Origin: Bacteroidota bacterium
GTDB lineage: Bacteria; Bacteroidota; Bacteroidia; Bacteroidales; Bacteroidaceae
Length of the DNA stretch: 64,000 bases
Direction: 5' to 3'
Assembly (NCBI GenBank): GCA_023426145.1
Contig: JAFABG010000031.1
Location: forward strand, 124,001 to 188,000
Made by a program: the position numbers and the translations under genes
In this document: positions 55,801-62,324 of the stretch, piece by piece
Layout: every line of letters starts with the position of its first letter
Position numbering within the stretch: position 1 is the stretch's first letter
Notes under the pieces: model-generated
Told to the model about the DNA's origin: nothing
Seen by the model: only the letters and a program-made list of their open reading frames with translations
Database searches by the model: none

Positions 55801-55867
55801 GGGCAGAAATGGCGATTGGAGTGCAACATAACAAGGCGCAGATAAATCGTAAAATTCTATTCTTCAT
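52853..55867 (-). CDS. Large tetratricopeptide-repeat protein (periplasmic)
   Basis: A 1004-residue protein with a signal peptide (FICALLCCTPIAISAQ) followed almost wholly by TPR units, more than 20 in all. Examples are YANRIYSLLASSYFYEEKYD, YMLGLSYYQTKVYSKAAEVL, YNLGYIAFHRKDYTQARNYF and AEIGLLYYQDSKFDQAINAY. No catalytic domain is seen. It is probably a periplasmic scaffold that binds the barrel protein encoded just downstream, as in TPR/barrel pairs of envelope assembly machines; this is inference. It has its own promoter. The mixed spacing of repeats makes exact unit counting by eye unreliable. Confidence 0.85.
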   Translation of the reverse strand: MKNRILRFICALLCCTPIAISAQTSEKITSPTNLYKEGKVLFLNKDYAAAVPALKAFVKQKTMPNDLLQEAKYMLVSSAYELKEKNRIELLRGYLEQYPDTPYANRIYSLLASSYFYEEKYDEALALFNSSQLDLLGDEERDDRTYQLATCYMKTNNLKEAAIWFETLRSSSAKYATDCSYYIAYIRYSQKHYDEALKDFLPLQSNPKYKALVPYYIAEIYAIKQNYAQAQTIAQNYLLAYPTNEHAAEMYRIVGEANYHSGQYQQAVEAFTDYLNKADSAPRRDALYMLGLSYYQTKVYSKAAEVLGQVTTVNDGLTQNAYLHMGLSYLQLAEKNKARMAFEQAAASNINLQIKEQAAYNYALCLHETSYSAFGESVTAFEKFLNEFPNSIYSEKVSSYLVEVYMNTRSYEAALKSIQRIAKPSAQIMEAKQKLLFQLGTQAFANASFEQALQYLNQSIAIGQYNRQTKADAYYWCGESYYRLSRMMESARDFNAYLQLTTEPNNEMFALANYNLGYIAFHRKDYTQARNYFQKYIQLEKGENSIALADAYNRIGDCYLNARSFEEAKHYYSQAEQMNTPSGDYSFYQLALVSGLQKDYTGKITLLNRLVGKYPSSPFAVNAIYEKGRSYVLMDNNSQAISSFKELLEKYPESPVSRKAAAEIGLLYYQDSKFDQAINAYKQVIQKYPGSDEARLAMRDMKSIYVDLNRIDEFAALANSMPGNIRFDASEQDSLTYTAAEKIFARGRTEEAKSSFTKYLQTFPEGAFSLNAHYYLCQIGNQQKNYDMVLLHSGKLLEYPNNPFVEEALIMRAEVQFNQQKMAEALTSYKMLKEKATNVERRQLAETGILRCAFLLRDDVETIHAATDLLAEAKLNPELKNEALYYRAKAYKSQKAEKKALADYRELAKDTRNAFGAEAKYQIAQSLYDAKEYAAAEKELLNYIEQSTPHAYWLARSFVLLSDVYVAMGKNLDAKQYLLSLQQNYQGNDDIKTMIEDRLKKLNK

Positions 55868-55882
55868 AATTTGGCGTTTTTA

Positions 55883-55890
55883 CAAAAATA
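55883..55890 (-). promoter_or_regulatory. Promoter -7 element TATTTTTG of the TPR/barrel operon
   Basis: A perfect TAnnTTTG on the - strand, 15 bases before the TPR gene start. Confidence 0.5.
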
Positions 55891-55974
55891 CTTATATATC
55901 CTCCAAAGAAAGGCTTTTGAAGGTTATTTTATAAACATTTAATTCTTTATGAAAGTTTTTATTTGCTGTTTTTA

Positions 55975-56499
55975 TCAGCTATGTGCTTGCAGAAAGCGGA
56001 TAAGTCCCTTTCGAATAGAGTCTAATCCGAAATCTTCCGGACGTATTTCTGATAGGGGAAGGAAAATAGAGTCTGCCACATCATCCATAGCAGAGAAATG
56101 GCTGAGATCGTTTACTGTGCAAAGAAAGAAAAAGTCGAGGGTGTGGACTGTAAATCCCGAATAAAGGTAGGTATTGGGCAGTGAGAATAGATACTTTGCC
56201 TGATCTACTTTTAGGCCAGTCTCTTCAAGTACCTCTCTAGCTACTCCCTCTTCTCCAGTTTCTCCCATGTCTATGAAACCTCCGGGAAGATCGAGCGTGC
56301 CCTTTGCCGGTTCTTTAGCTCGGCGACAGACTAATAATTCATTTCTCTCATTGAGAATCAATGCTACGGTAGCTGCAGAAGGATTGAAATAGTAGACAAA
56401 GCCGCAGGCGTCACACTTTTTTGACTTTTCATTGTTAATATTGAAATGTTTGGATCCACATTCCGGACAGTATAGAAATTGATTCAGCGGATGTTCCAT
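55975..56499 (-). CDS. NUDIX hydrolase with N-terminal zinc ribbon
   Basis: A cytoplasmic 174-residue NUDIX protein. The N-terminus has a zinc-ribbon-like set of four cysteines, CPECGSKHF and CDACGF (residues about 11-37). The NUDIX box runs from GGFIDMGETGEEG to REVLEETGL, with all the conserved Gly, Glu and Arg positions, so it should hydrolyse a nucleoside diphosphate derivative using Mg. Zinc-ribbon NUDIX proteins are often NADH pyrophosphatase-like (NudC group), but the SQPWPFPxS motif expected of NudC is not seen, so the substrate is open. It is a single gene with its own promoter, divergent from ahpC. Confidence 0.9.
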   Translation of the reverse strand: MEHPLNQFLYCPECGSKHFNINNEKSKKCDACGFVYYFNPSAATVALILNERNELLVCRRAKEPAKGTLDLPGGFIDMGETGEEGVAREVLEETGLKVDQAKYLFSLPNTYLYSGFTVHTLDFFFLCTVNDLSHFSAMDDVADSIFLPLSEIRPEDFGLDSIRKGLIRFLQAHS

Positions 56500-56528
56500 G
56501 ATTAGAGCTCTTTTAATGTTTATGTATG

Positions 56529-56536
56529 CAAAAATA
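56529..56536 (-). promoter_or_regulatory. NUDIX gene promoter -7 element TATTTTTG
   Basis: A perfect TAnnTTTG on the - strand, 29 bases before the start codon. Confidence 0.5.
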
Positions 56537-56612
56537 CGAAAAAGATTGCCCTTAACTATAGGGTAATATAAATTTCATCTATGAAGACATAGATTTATTC
56601 GATTGGGCTTTT

Positions 56613-56644
56613 TTTGCAAAGGCGAGGGGGCATCTTTATCTTTG
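56613..56644 (+). promoter_or_regulatory. ahpC promoter (TTTG-N20-TATCTTTG)
   Basis: TTTG at 56613-56616 and TATCTTTG at 56637-56644 are well spaced, 50 bases before the ahpC start. It shows that the longer frame from 56614 is not the gene start. OxyR controls ahpCF in Bacteroides, but I did not identify an OxyR site. Confidence 0.7.
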
Positions 56645-56694
56645 TATCACTAACAAGAAACAAATCAATATATAATATAAAACAAGTAAAGAGT

Positions 56695-57261
56695 ATGGAA
56701 CCAATTTTAAATTCTCAACTTCCTGAATTTAGTGTTCAGGCTTTTCATAACGGAGCATTCAAGACCGTAACTAATAATGATTTAAAAAGTAAATGGGCTA
56801 TTTTATTCTTCTATCCTGCCGATTTCACATTTGTTTGTCCGACAGAATTAGTAGACATGGCCGAGAAATATGATCAATTCCAAGAGATGGGCGTTGAAAT
56901 CTACTCTGTAAGCACAGATTCACATTTTGTACATAAGGCTTGGCAAGATGCTTCCGAAAGCATTCGCAAAATTAAATATCCGATGTTGGCAGATCCAACC
57001 GGTGCACTAAGTCGTGCCTTAGGGGTATATATTGAAGAAGAAGGTATGGCTTATCGTGGAACATTCGTAGTCAATCCGGAAGGAAAGATTAAGGTCGTTG
57101 AACTAAATGATAATAACATCGGTCGCGACGCGAGCGAACTCCTTCGCAAAGTCGAAGCTGCTCAGTTTGTTGCTACTCACGACGGAGAAGTTTGCCCGGC
57201 TAAGTGGAAGAAAGGTGAATCGACTCTAAAACCAAGCATAGACCTCGTAGGTAAAATTTGA
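56695..57261 (+). CDS. ahpC: Alkyl hydroperoxide reductase subunit C (typical 2-Cys peroxiredoxin)
   Basis: A cytoplasmic peroxidase of 188 residues that reduces hydrogen peroxide and organic peroxides and is recharged by AhpF. The peroxidatic C48 is in PADFTFVCPTEL and the resolving C167 in DGEVCPAKW. The AhpC-specific MAYRGTFVVNPEGKIK and the start MEPILNSQLPEF fit the family end to end. The start 56695 is preferred over an in-frame ATG at 56614, which lies upstream of the promoter -7 element. ahpF follows after a partial terminator, which would set more AhpC than AhpF. Confidence 0.97.
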   Translation: MEPILNSQLPEFSVQAFHNGAFKTVTNNDLKSKWAILFFYPADFTFVCPTELVDMAEKYDQFQEMGVEIYSVSTDSHFVHKAWQDASESIRKIKYPMLADPTGALSRALGVYIEEEGMAYRGTFVVNPEGKIKVVELNDNNIGRDASELLRKVEAAQFVATHDGEVCPAKWKKGESTLKPSIDLVGKI

Positions 57262-57300
57262 TTAATTTATTTGATTTGATAGTTTGATAATGGGTTTGAA

Positions 57301-57337
57301 GGGCCGGTAACGATTATACGCTGCCGGCCTTTTTTTA
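57301..57337 (+). terminator. Intrinsic terminator/attenuator between ahpC and ahpF
   Basis: GGCCGG and CCGGCC enclose a 16-base loop and are followed by eight T. ahpF starts 20 bases later without a clear promoter, so some read-through is expected. Confidence 0.75.
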
Positions 57338-57356
57338 ATAAAGAAAGGAGCAAAAA

Positions 57357-57536
57357 ATGTTAGATCCTGCATTGAAAGAACAGTTGAAGGGGATATTTGC
57401 CGTACTAGAGGCAGATTATACTTTAGATATAGAGGTGTCGGCCGACCATGAGAACCGCAATGAACTACTTGATTTACTGAACGATGTGGCCGATTCTTCA
57501 AATCGGATTACGTGCCGGGTGAAGGAAGCCGATTAG
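57357..57536 (+). pseudogene. ahpF: ahpF 5' fragment cut off by a reading-frame break
   Basis: ATG 57357 is preceded by AAGGAG (a good ribosome site) and encodes MLDPALKEQLKGIFAVL and so on to ITCRVKEAD, then TAG at 57534. This is the N-terminal thioredoxin-fold half of AhpF. The rest of AhpF continues in the frame one base back from about 57528, so a one-base loss (or a sequencing error) has split the gene after about residue 57. It is listed separately because the downstream part is complete from 57512. Confidence 0.7.
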
Positions 57537-58906
57537 AGTTTAAGGTTCTAAAGAACGGCCAGGCTACAGGAATCACTTTTCGGGGTGTCCCCAATGGTCA
57601 TGAGTTTACTTCATTATTATTGGCCATTTTAAATTTGGATGGCAAGGGACGGAATTTCCCCGATGAGGCTGTCTCTAGTCGGGTAAAATCGCTGAAAGGT
57701 CCTATTCATTTAGTGACTTATGTTTCACTAACTTGCACTAACTGTCCTGATGTGGTGCAGGCATTGAATGTGATGGCTACGCTTAACCCCTCCATAACGC
57801 ATGAGATGGTAGATGGTGCACTTTATCAGGAGGAAGTGGATGCTTTAAAGATTCAGGGGGTACCTTCTGTGTTTGCCGATGGTGAACTTCTCCATGTGGG
57901 GCGCGGTGAATTAGGTGAACTGCTGGCTAAATTGGAAGGCCAATACGGAATTGAGGAAGTAGCTCAAATGGAGATAAAAGAGAAAGCCTATGATGTGATT
58001 GTGGCTGGCGGTGGTCCTGCGGGAGTATCTGCTGCCATTTATTCTGCTCGTAAAGGGCTGCGGGTGGCCATTGTTGCCGAGCGCGTCGGTGGGCAGGTGA
58101 AAGAGACCGTAGGCATTGAGAATCTGATATCTGTTCCCGAAACAACAGGTAGCGAACTTGCCGACCAACTAAAAACTCATCTTCTGCGTTATCCTGTAGA
58201 TCTATTGGAACAACGAAAGGTAGATCAGGTGGAGTTAGTTGGAACAACTAAAAAGGTGATCACCTCTGTGGGCGAAACTTTTACTGCTCCTGCATTGATT
58301 GTTGCTACTGGGGCAAGTTGGCGCAAACTAAATGTTCCTGGCGAAAACGATTATATCGGACGTGGAGTCGCTTTCTGCCCACATTGCGATGGCCCTTTCT
58401 ATAAAGGGAAACATGTTGCCGTAGTGGGTGGTGGAAATTCCGGTATTGAAGCTGCTATTGATTTGGCCGGCATTTGTGCCAAAGTCACTGTGTTTGAGTT
58501 TATGGACGAACTGAAAGCTGATCAAGTTCTTCAGCAGAAGCTTAGTACTTTGCCGAATGTTGAAGTTTTCGTTAGTTCACAAACCACCGAAGTGATCGGT
58601 GATGGGAATAAACTCACTGCACTACGTGTCAAAGATCGGATGACAGAAGAAGAACGTCTGGTTGAGTTTGACGGGGTGTTTGTGCAGATTGGCCTTTCTG
58701 CAAATAGCGCCGTTTTCCGTGACTTGGTTGAGACAAACCGCTTGGGTGAGATTGTGATTGATGAGCATTGTCGCACACAAGTAGCCGGAGTTTATGCAGC
58801 AGGCGATGTGTCTACAGTACCTTATAAACAGATCATCATTTCGATGGGTGAAGGTGCAAAAGCAGCTCTTTCTGCCTTTGAAGACCGTGTTCGTGGTGTC
58901 ATCTAA
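57512..58906 (+). CDS. ahpF: Alkyl hydroperoxide reductase subunit F, main part (frame-broken gene)
   Basis: The flavin disulfide reductase that passes electrons from NADH to AhpC. This frame (464 codons, starting GTG 57512) holds the second thioredoxin fold with its CxxC (LTCTNCPD) near residue 87. The FAD domain follows (VIVAGGGPAGVSAAIYSARK), then the second redox pair CPHCDGP, the NADH-binding GGGNSGIEAAIDLAG, and the FAD-closing TQVAGVYAAGDVSTVPYKQ. It lacks the first about 57 residues, which are found just upstream in another frame (57357-57536). Both CxxC motifs and both nucleotide sites are intact, so activity may survive if the GTG is used or if the frame is restored. The natural start is ATG 57357. 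Confidence 0.85.
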   Translation: MPGEGSRLEFKVLKNGQATGITFRGVPNGHEFTSLLLAILNLDGKGRNFPDEAVSSRVKSLKGPIHLVTYVSLTCTNCPDVVQALNVMATLNPSITHEMVDGALYQEEVDALKIQGVPSVFADGELLHVGRGELGELLAKLEGQYGIEEVAQMEIKEKAYDVIVAGGGPAGVSAAIYSARKGLRVAIVAERVGGQVKETVGIENLISVPETTGSELADQLKTHLLRYPVDLLEQRKVDQVELVGTTKKVITSVGETFTAPALIVATGASWRKLNVPGENDYIGRGVAFCPHCDGPFYKGKHVAVVGGGNSGIEAAIDLAGICAKVTVFEFMDELKADQVLQQKLSTLPNVEVFVSSQTTEVIGDGNKLTALRVKDRMTEEERLVEFDGVFVQIGLSANSAVFRDLVETNRLGEIVIDEHCRTQVAGVYAAGDVSTVPYKQIIISMGEGAKAALSAFEDRVRGVI

Positions 58907-58913
58907 TTAAATA

Positions 58914-58952
58914 AAAAACCATAGGAAGATCAATGTCTTTCCTATGGTTTCT
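58914..58952. terminator. Terminator after ahpF, bidirectional
   Basis: AAACCATAGGAA and TTCCTATGGTTT form a 12-bp stem, flanked by A and T-rich stretches. It also faces the - strand amt gene. Confidence 0.85.
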
Positions 58953-59026
58953 AGTCGTTTTTTTCTTAGAGAAATATCAGAAAGGTTGTTTTAGATTATA
59001 ATATTATTTTGTTTTTTCTTTTGTTC

Positions 59027-60364
59027 TTATTTAGAATCAATGTTTTGATACTCTTCGAGTTCGCGTTCCCCGAAATCAGCAAAATTGTATGATTCGTCAT
59101 GCTGACTGAGATCAAGACCGATGGCTTCACTTTCTGCTGATACACGCATCGGTATCATTTTATTTGTAACCCAATAAAGTATATAACTTACGATGAAGCT
59201 GTAAGTACATACGATGATAACACCCAAGATATGTACTAAGAATACTTTTACATCACCAGCAAGCAAACCATGAACGAAAACGCCTGTGAGTACGGTACCG
59301 AATATACCACCTACTCCATGAGTGGGGAATACATCAAGTGCATCATCAACACTGGTCTTATTTTTCCAATGCACAGCAATGTTACAAACCATAGTCGTTG
59401 CTAATGCTATAAAGATGCTTTCTCCCACAGTGACGTAGCCTGCACAAGGTGTGATGGCCACAAGACCAACCACAGCACCTATTGCTGCTCCCATTGCCGA
59501 AGGTTTACGTCCTCGAAGACAATCGAAGAATATCCAAACCAACATGGCAGTTCCCGAAGCGGTGTTTGTGTTTAAGAAAGCTTTCAATGCTACTCCGTCA
59601 GCAGCTAAAGAGGAACCGGCATTAAACCCAAACCATCCTAACCAAAGCATCGAAGCTCCTAATATCACAAACGGAATGTTAGCCGGCGTATGAGACTGTT
59701 GTTTTCTTTTCCCGAAAAACAGTGCTCCTGCTAAGGCTGCAACTCCAGATGAAGCATGAACAACAATACCTCCTGCAAAGTCGACTACTCCCATCTGGCG
59801 AAGGAATCCATCTGGATGCCATGTCCAGTGTGCTAGCGGACAATATACAAATATGCAGAACAGAATCATGAAAACCATATACCCAGAGAATCGTACACGC
59901 TCTGCAAATGAGCCTGTGATTAGCGATGGGGTGATGATGGCAAACTTCATCTGAAATAATGCGTATAGTGCTAAAGGAATGGTTGGTGCAAGGAAATCGT
60001 TCACTTTGGCTCCTACGTTATTGAACATAAAGAAGGTGCTCGGATTTCCAACAAATCCTCCAATATCGTCACCGAATGCAAGACTAAATCCAAAAACAAC
60101 CCAAAGAACGCTTATAATACCCATAGCAATAAAGCTTTGAAGAATGGTTGATATAACATTTTTCTTTCCAACCATACCTCCATAGAAGAAAGATAGTCCG
60201 GGCGTCATCATCAGTACAAATATAGTGGCGGTAATCATCCAAGCCACATTGGCTGCATTCATTTTCTCATCTGGTTCCCATATACCTGGCGTTTCGGGGG
60301 TGAAAACCCCTATAATACTAATGACGACCATTAATGTCATCATTATAATCCATCTCTTCTTCAT
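59027..60364 (-). CDS. amt: Ammonium transporter
   Basis: An inner-membrane Amt/Rh channel (445 residues) that takes up ammonium. It begins with a signal-like hydrophobic stretch, then MITATIFVLMMTPGLSFFYG, KNVISTILQSFIAMGIISVL and the full set of about 11 helices. Conserved landmarks are FAIITPSLITGSFAERV, the pore-lining histidine in DFAGGIVVHASSGVAALAGA and the later histidine in FPTHGVGGIFGTVLTGVF. A C-terminal cytoplasmic tail ends the protein. No PII (glnK) gene is adjacent, unlike in many proteobacteria. Confidence 0.95.
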   Translation of the reverse strand: MKKRWIIMMTLMVVISIIGVFTPETPGIWEPDEKMNAANVAWMITATIFVLMMTPGLSFFYGGMVGKKNVISTILQSFIAMGIISVLWVVFGFSLAFGDDIGGFVGNPSTFFMFNNVGAKVNDFLAPTIPLALYALFQMKFAIITPSLITGSFAERVRFSGYMVFMILFCIFVYCPLAHWTWHPDGFLRQMGVVDFAGGIVVHASSGVAALAGALFFGKRKQQSHTPANIPFVILGASMLWLGWFGFNAGSSLAADGVALKAFLNTNTASGTAMLVWIFFDCLRGRKPSAMGAAIGAVVGLVAITPCAGYVTVGESIFIALATTMVCNIAVHWKNKTSVDDALDVFPTHGVGGIFGTVLTGVFVHGLLAGDVKVFLVHILGVIIVCTYSFIVSYILYWVTNKMIPMRVSAESEAIGLDLSQHDESYNFADFGERELEEYQNIDSK

Positions 60365-60448
60365 CTGACTCTTTTATTGGTTATTTGATATTTATGTTTC
60401 AAAAAGATTGTTTTGGTCTTAAATTTGCGTCTATATGAAATTCGGGTG

Positions 60449-60456
60449 CAAATATA
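60449..60456 (-). promoter_or_regulatory. amt promoter -7 element TATATTTG
   Basis: A perfect TAnnTTTG on the - strand, about 85 bases before the amt start. The 345-base gap 60365-60709 also holds a hairpin, AGGCGATAA (60542-60550) with TTATCGGCCT (60559-60568), and the next gene's promoter; no coding sequence is seen. Confidence 0.5.
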
Positions 60457-60675
60457 TGAAACAATTTGGAATAATAAAAGCAATTATTTAAACTTTTTGT
60501 CTGTAAGATTGTTCTTTGGACTTCATATTGTCCTGTAATTTAGGCGATAAGTGTCATTTTATCGGCCTTTGCTTTTGTTTTGAACCATTGGCTATTTATA
60601 CTTTTCATAGTCTCATCATTCTGTAAATTTCTGAAAATAATATGCCTTTTGAGCGTTTTTTCGTGAGAAAAACTA

Positions 60676-60683
60676 TACCTTCG
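60676..60683 (+). promoter_or_regulatory. Promoter-like element TACCTTCG before the phosphatase gene
   Basis: TACCTTCG differs by one base from TAnnTTTG and lies 26 bases before the ATG at 60710. Confidence 0.4.
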
Positions 60684-60709
60684 AACTTGTTTTTAATACT
60701 ATAGATGCT

Positions 60710-61513
60710 ATGCTTGATTTGAAACAACTTACAGCGGATGTATGTCGAATAGCAACAGAAGCTGGATTTTTCTTGAAAGAAGAACGGAAGAGTTTTCGTC
60801 GTGAACGTGTGGAAGAAAAACATGCCCATGATTATGTCTCGTATGTAGATAAAGAGTCTGAATTGCGATTGGTTAAAGCCCTTTCTGCTTTGTTGCCCGA
60901 GGCTGGGTTTATCACTGAAGAAGGTTCAGCTACTTATCAGGATGAACCTTACTGCTGGGTAATAGATCCATTGGACGGGACCACGAATTATATACATGAT
61001 GAGGCTCCTTATTGCGTGTGTATAGCGCTGAGGAGTAAGTCAGAACTCCTTGTAGGGGTGGTCTACGAAGTGACCCGTGCTGAATGCTTTTATGCGTGGA
61101 AAGGAGGAAATGCCTATATGAACGGTGAGCAGATTCACGTTTCTGATGTAAAGGAGGTGAAGAATGCTTTTGTCATCACCGAACTTCCTTATAATTACGA
61201 TCAATATAAACCCACAGCTCTTCATCTTATCGATAAACTTTACGGAACCGTGGGAGGAATTCGAATGAATGGTTCTGCTGGGGCAGCCATTTGTTATATT
61301 GCGAGTGGAAGGTTCGATGCTTGGGCTGAAGCTTTTATTGGAAAATGGGATTATTCGGCGGCTGCTTTGATTGTTTTGGAAGCAGGTGGTCGGGTTACCG
61401 ATTTCTATGAAAACGATCATTTTATTGAGGGACATCATATAATAGCAACCAATGGATACTTACATCCTCTTTTCCTGAAGCTTCTTGCAGAAGTTCCTCC
61501 TTTGGAGATGTAG
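60710..61513 (+). CDS. Inositol monophosphatase family protein
   Basis: A cytoplasmic Mg-dependent phosphatase of 267 residues. The metal-binding motifs are complete: the first Glu in AGFITEEGSATY, DPLDGTTNYIHD and, near the C-terminus, WDYSAAALIVLEAGGRVTDF. The substrate may be myo-inositol phosphate or another small phosphorylated sugar or 3'-phosphoadenosine phosphate; the sequence does not decide this. The start ATG 60710 is the first ATG of the frame and gives a normal N-terminus. comF begins 31 bases after the stop. Confidence 0.92.
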   Translation: MLDLKQLTADVCRIATEAGFFLKEERKSFRRERVEEKHAHDYVSYVDKESELRLVKALSALLPEAGFITEEGSATYQDEPYCWVIDPLDGTTNYIHDEAPYCVCIALRSKSELLVGVVYEVTRAECFYAWKGGNAYMNGEQIHVSDVKEVKNAFVITELPYNYDQYKPTALHLIDKLYGTVGGIRMNGSAGAAICYIASGRFDAWAEAFIGKWDYSAAALIVLEAGGRVTDFYENDHFIEGHHIIATNGYLHPLFLKLLAEVPPLEM

Positions 61514-61544
61514 AATTGATAGACCAAGAAAGAAGATTAGTACT

Positions 61545-62255
61545 ATGAAACGCACTTCTCATTTAAAAGATTGGTTTTCTTCTTTTATCCATCTTTTGTT
61601 TCCACGTAGTTGCATGGTATGTGGTGGTCCGTTGATGAAAGATGAAGATTGTATTTGTACGTTATGTAACATGGAACTTCCTCGTACCTATTACCATCTT
61701 CGGAAGGATAACCCGGTGGAACAGCTTTTCTGGGGTAAGATCCCTTTGGGAAGAGCTACTTCTTACTTTTTCTATCGAAAAGGAAGCGACTTTTGTCGAA
61801 TTATCCATCAGTTAAAGTATGGTGGACAAAAGGAAATCGGATCAATCATGGGGCGTTACATGGCCAATGAAATGATTGAGTCGGGATTCTTCTCTGGAAT
61901 AGATTTGATCATTCCTGTGCCTTTGCATAAGAAAAAACAGAGATTGCGTGGCTATAACCAGAGTGAGTGGATAGCTAAAGGAGTGAAAGCTGTAACTGGA
62001 ATTCCTATTGATACCGAAGCGGTGGTACGTCTGAAAAATACGGATACGCAAACGCGTAAATCAGCAGTGGAGCGTTGGGAGAATATGGGAGGCGTGTTTC
62101 AACTAACCAATGCTGAGGCGCTAGTGGGGAAGCATGTTCTTTTGATTGATGATGTTTTGACTACGGGAGCCACTACTGTGGGATGTGCTACTAGCTTGAT
62201 GGAGGTTGAAGGTATAATAATTAGTGTGCTGACTCTAGCAGTAGCGAAATCTTGA
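61545..62255 (+). CDS. comF: ComF family phosphoribosyltransferase-like protein
   Basis: A 236-residue cytoplasmic protein of the ComF/GntX family, linked to DNA uptake and recombination in transformable bacteria. The N-terminal zinc finger has CMVCGG and CICTLCNMELP (residues about 23-50). The phosphoribosyl-binding site is LLIDDVLTTGATTVG at about 200-214, with the KKKQRLRGYNQSEWIAKGV segment upstream. The frame is open to 61485, inside the previous gene; ATG 61545 is the natural start. yifB/comM, another gene linked to this process, also occurs in this window, but the two are far apart. Confidence 0.93.
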   Translation: MKRTSHLKDWFSSFIHLLFPRSCMVCGGPLMKDEDCICTLCNMELPRTYYHLRKDNPVEQLFWGKIPLGRATSYFFYRKGSDFCRIIHQLKYGGQKEIGSIMGRYMANEMIESGFFSGIDLIIPVPLHKKKQRLRGYNQSEWIAKGVKAVTGIPIDTEAVVRLKNTDTQTRKSAVERWENMGGVFQLTNAEALVGKHVLLIDDVLTTGATTVGCATSLMEVEGIIISVLTLAVAKS

Positions 62256-62270
62256 TCTCACGGTGGCTAT

Positions 62271-62301
62271 AAAAAATCCGGGATGGCAACCATCCCGGAT
62301 C
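62271..62301 (-). terminator. Intrinsic terminator for the large - strand gene
   Basis: ATCCGGGATGG and CCATCCCGGAT form a perfect 11-bp stem with loop CAA; on the - strand it is followed by TTTTTT. It also faces the end of comF. Confidence 0.9.
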
Positions 62302-62324
62302 TATATTTATAGGTATTTATTCGC

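Noticed and set aside
57262..57501. A 79-residue - strand frame opposite the ahpC-ahpF junction.
   Set aside because: It is antisense to the terminator and the ahpF 5' fragment, which has a clear family match.
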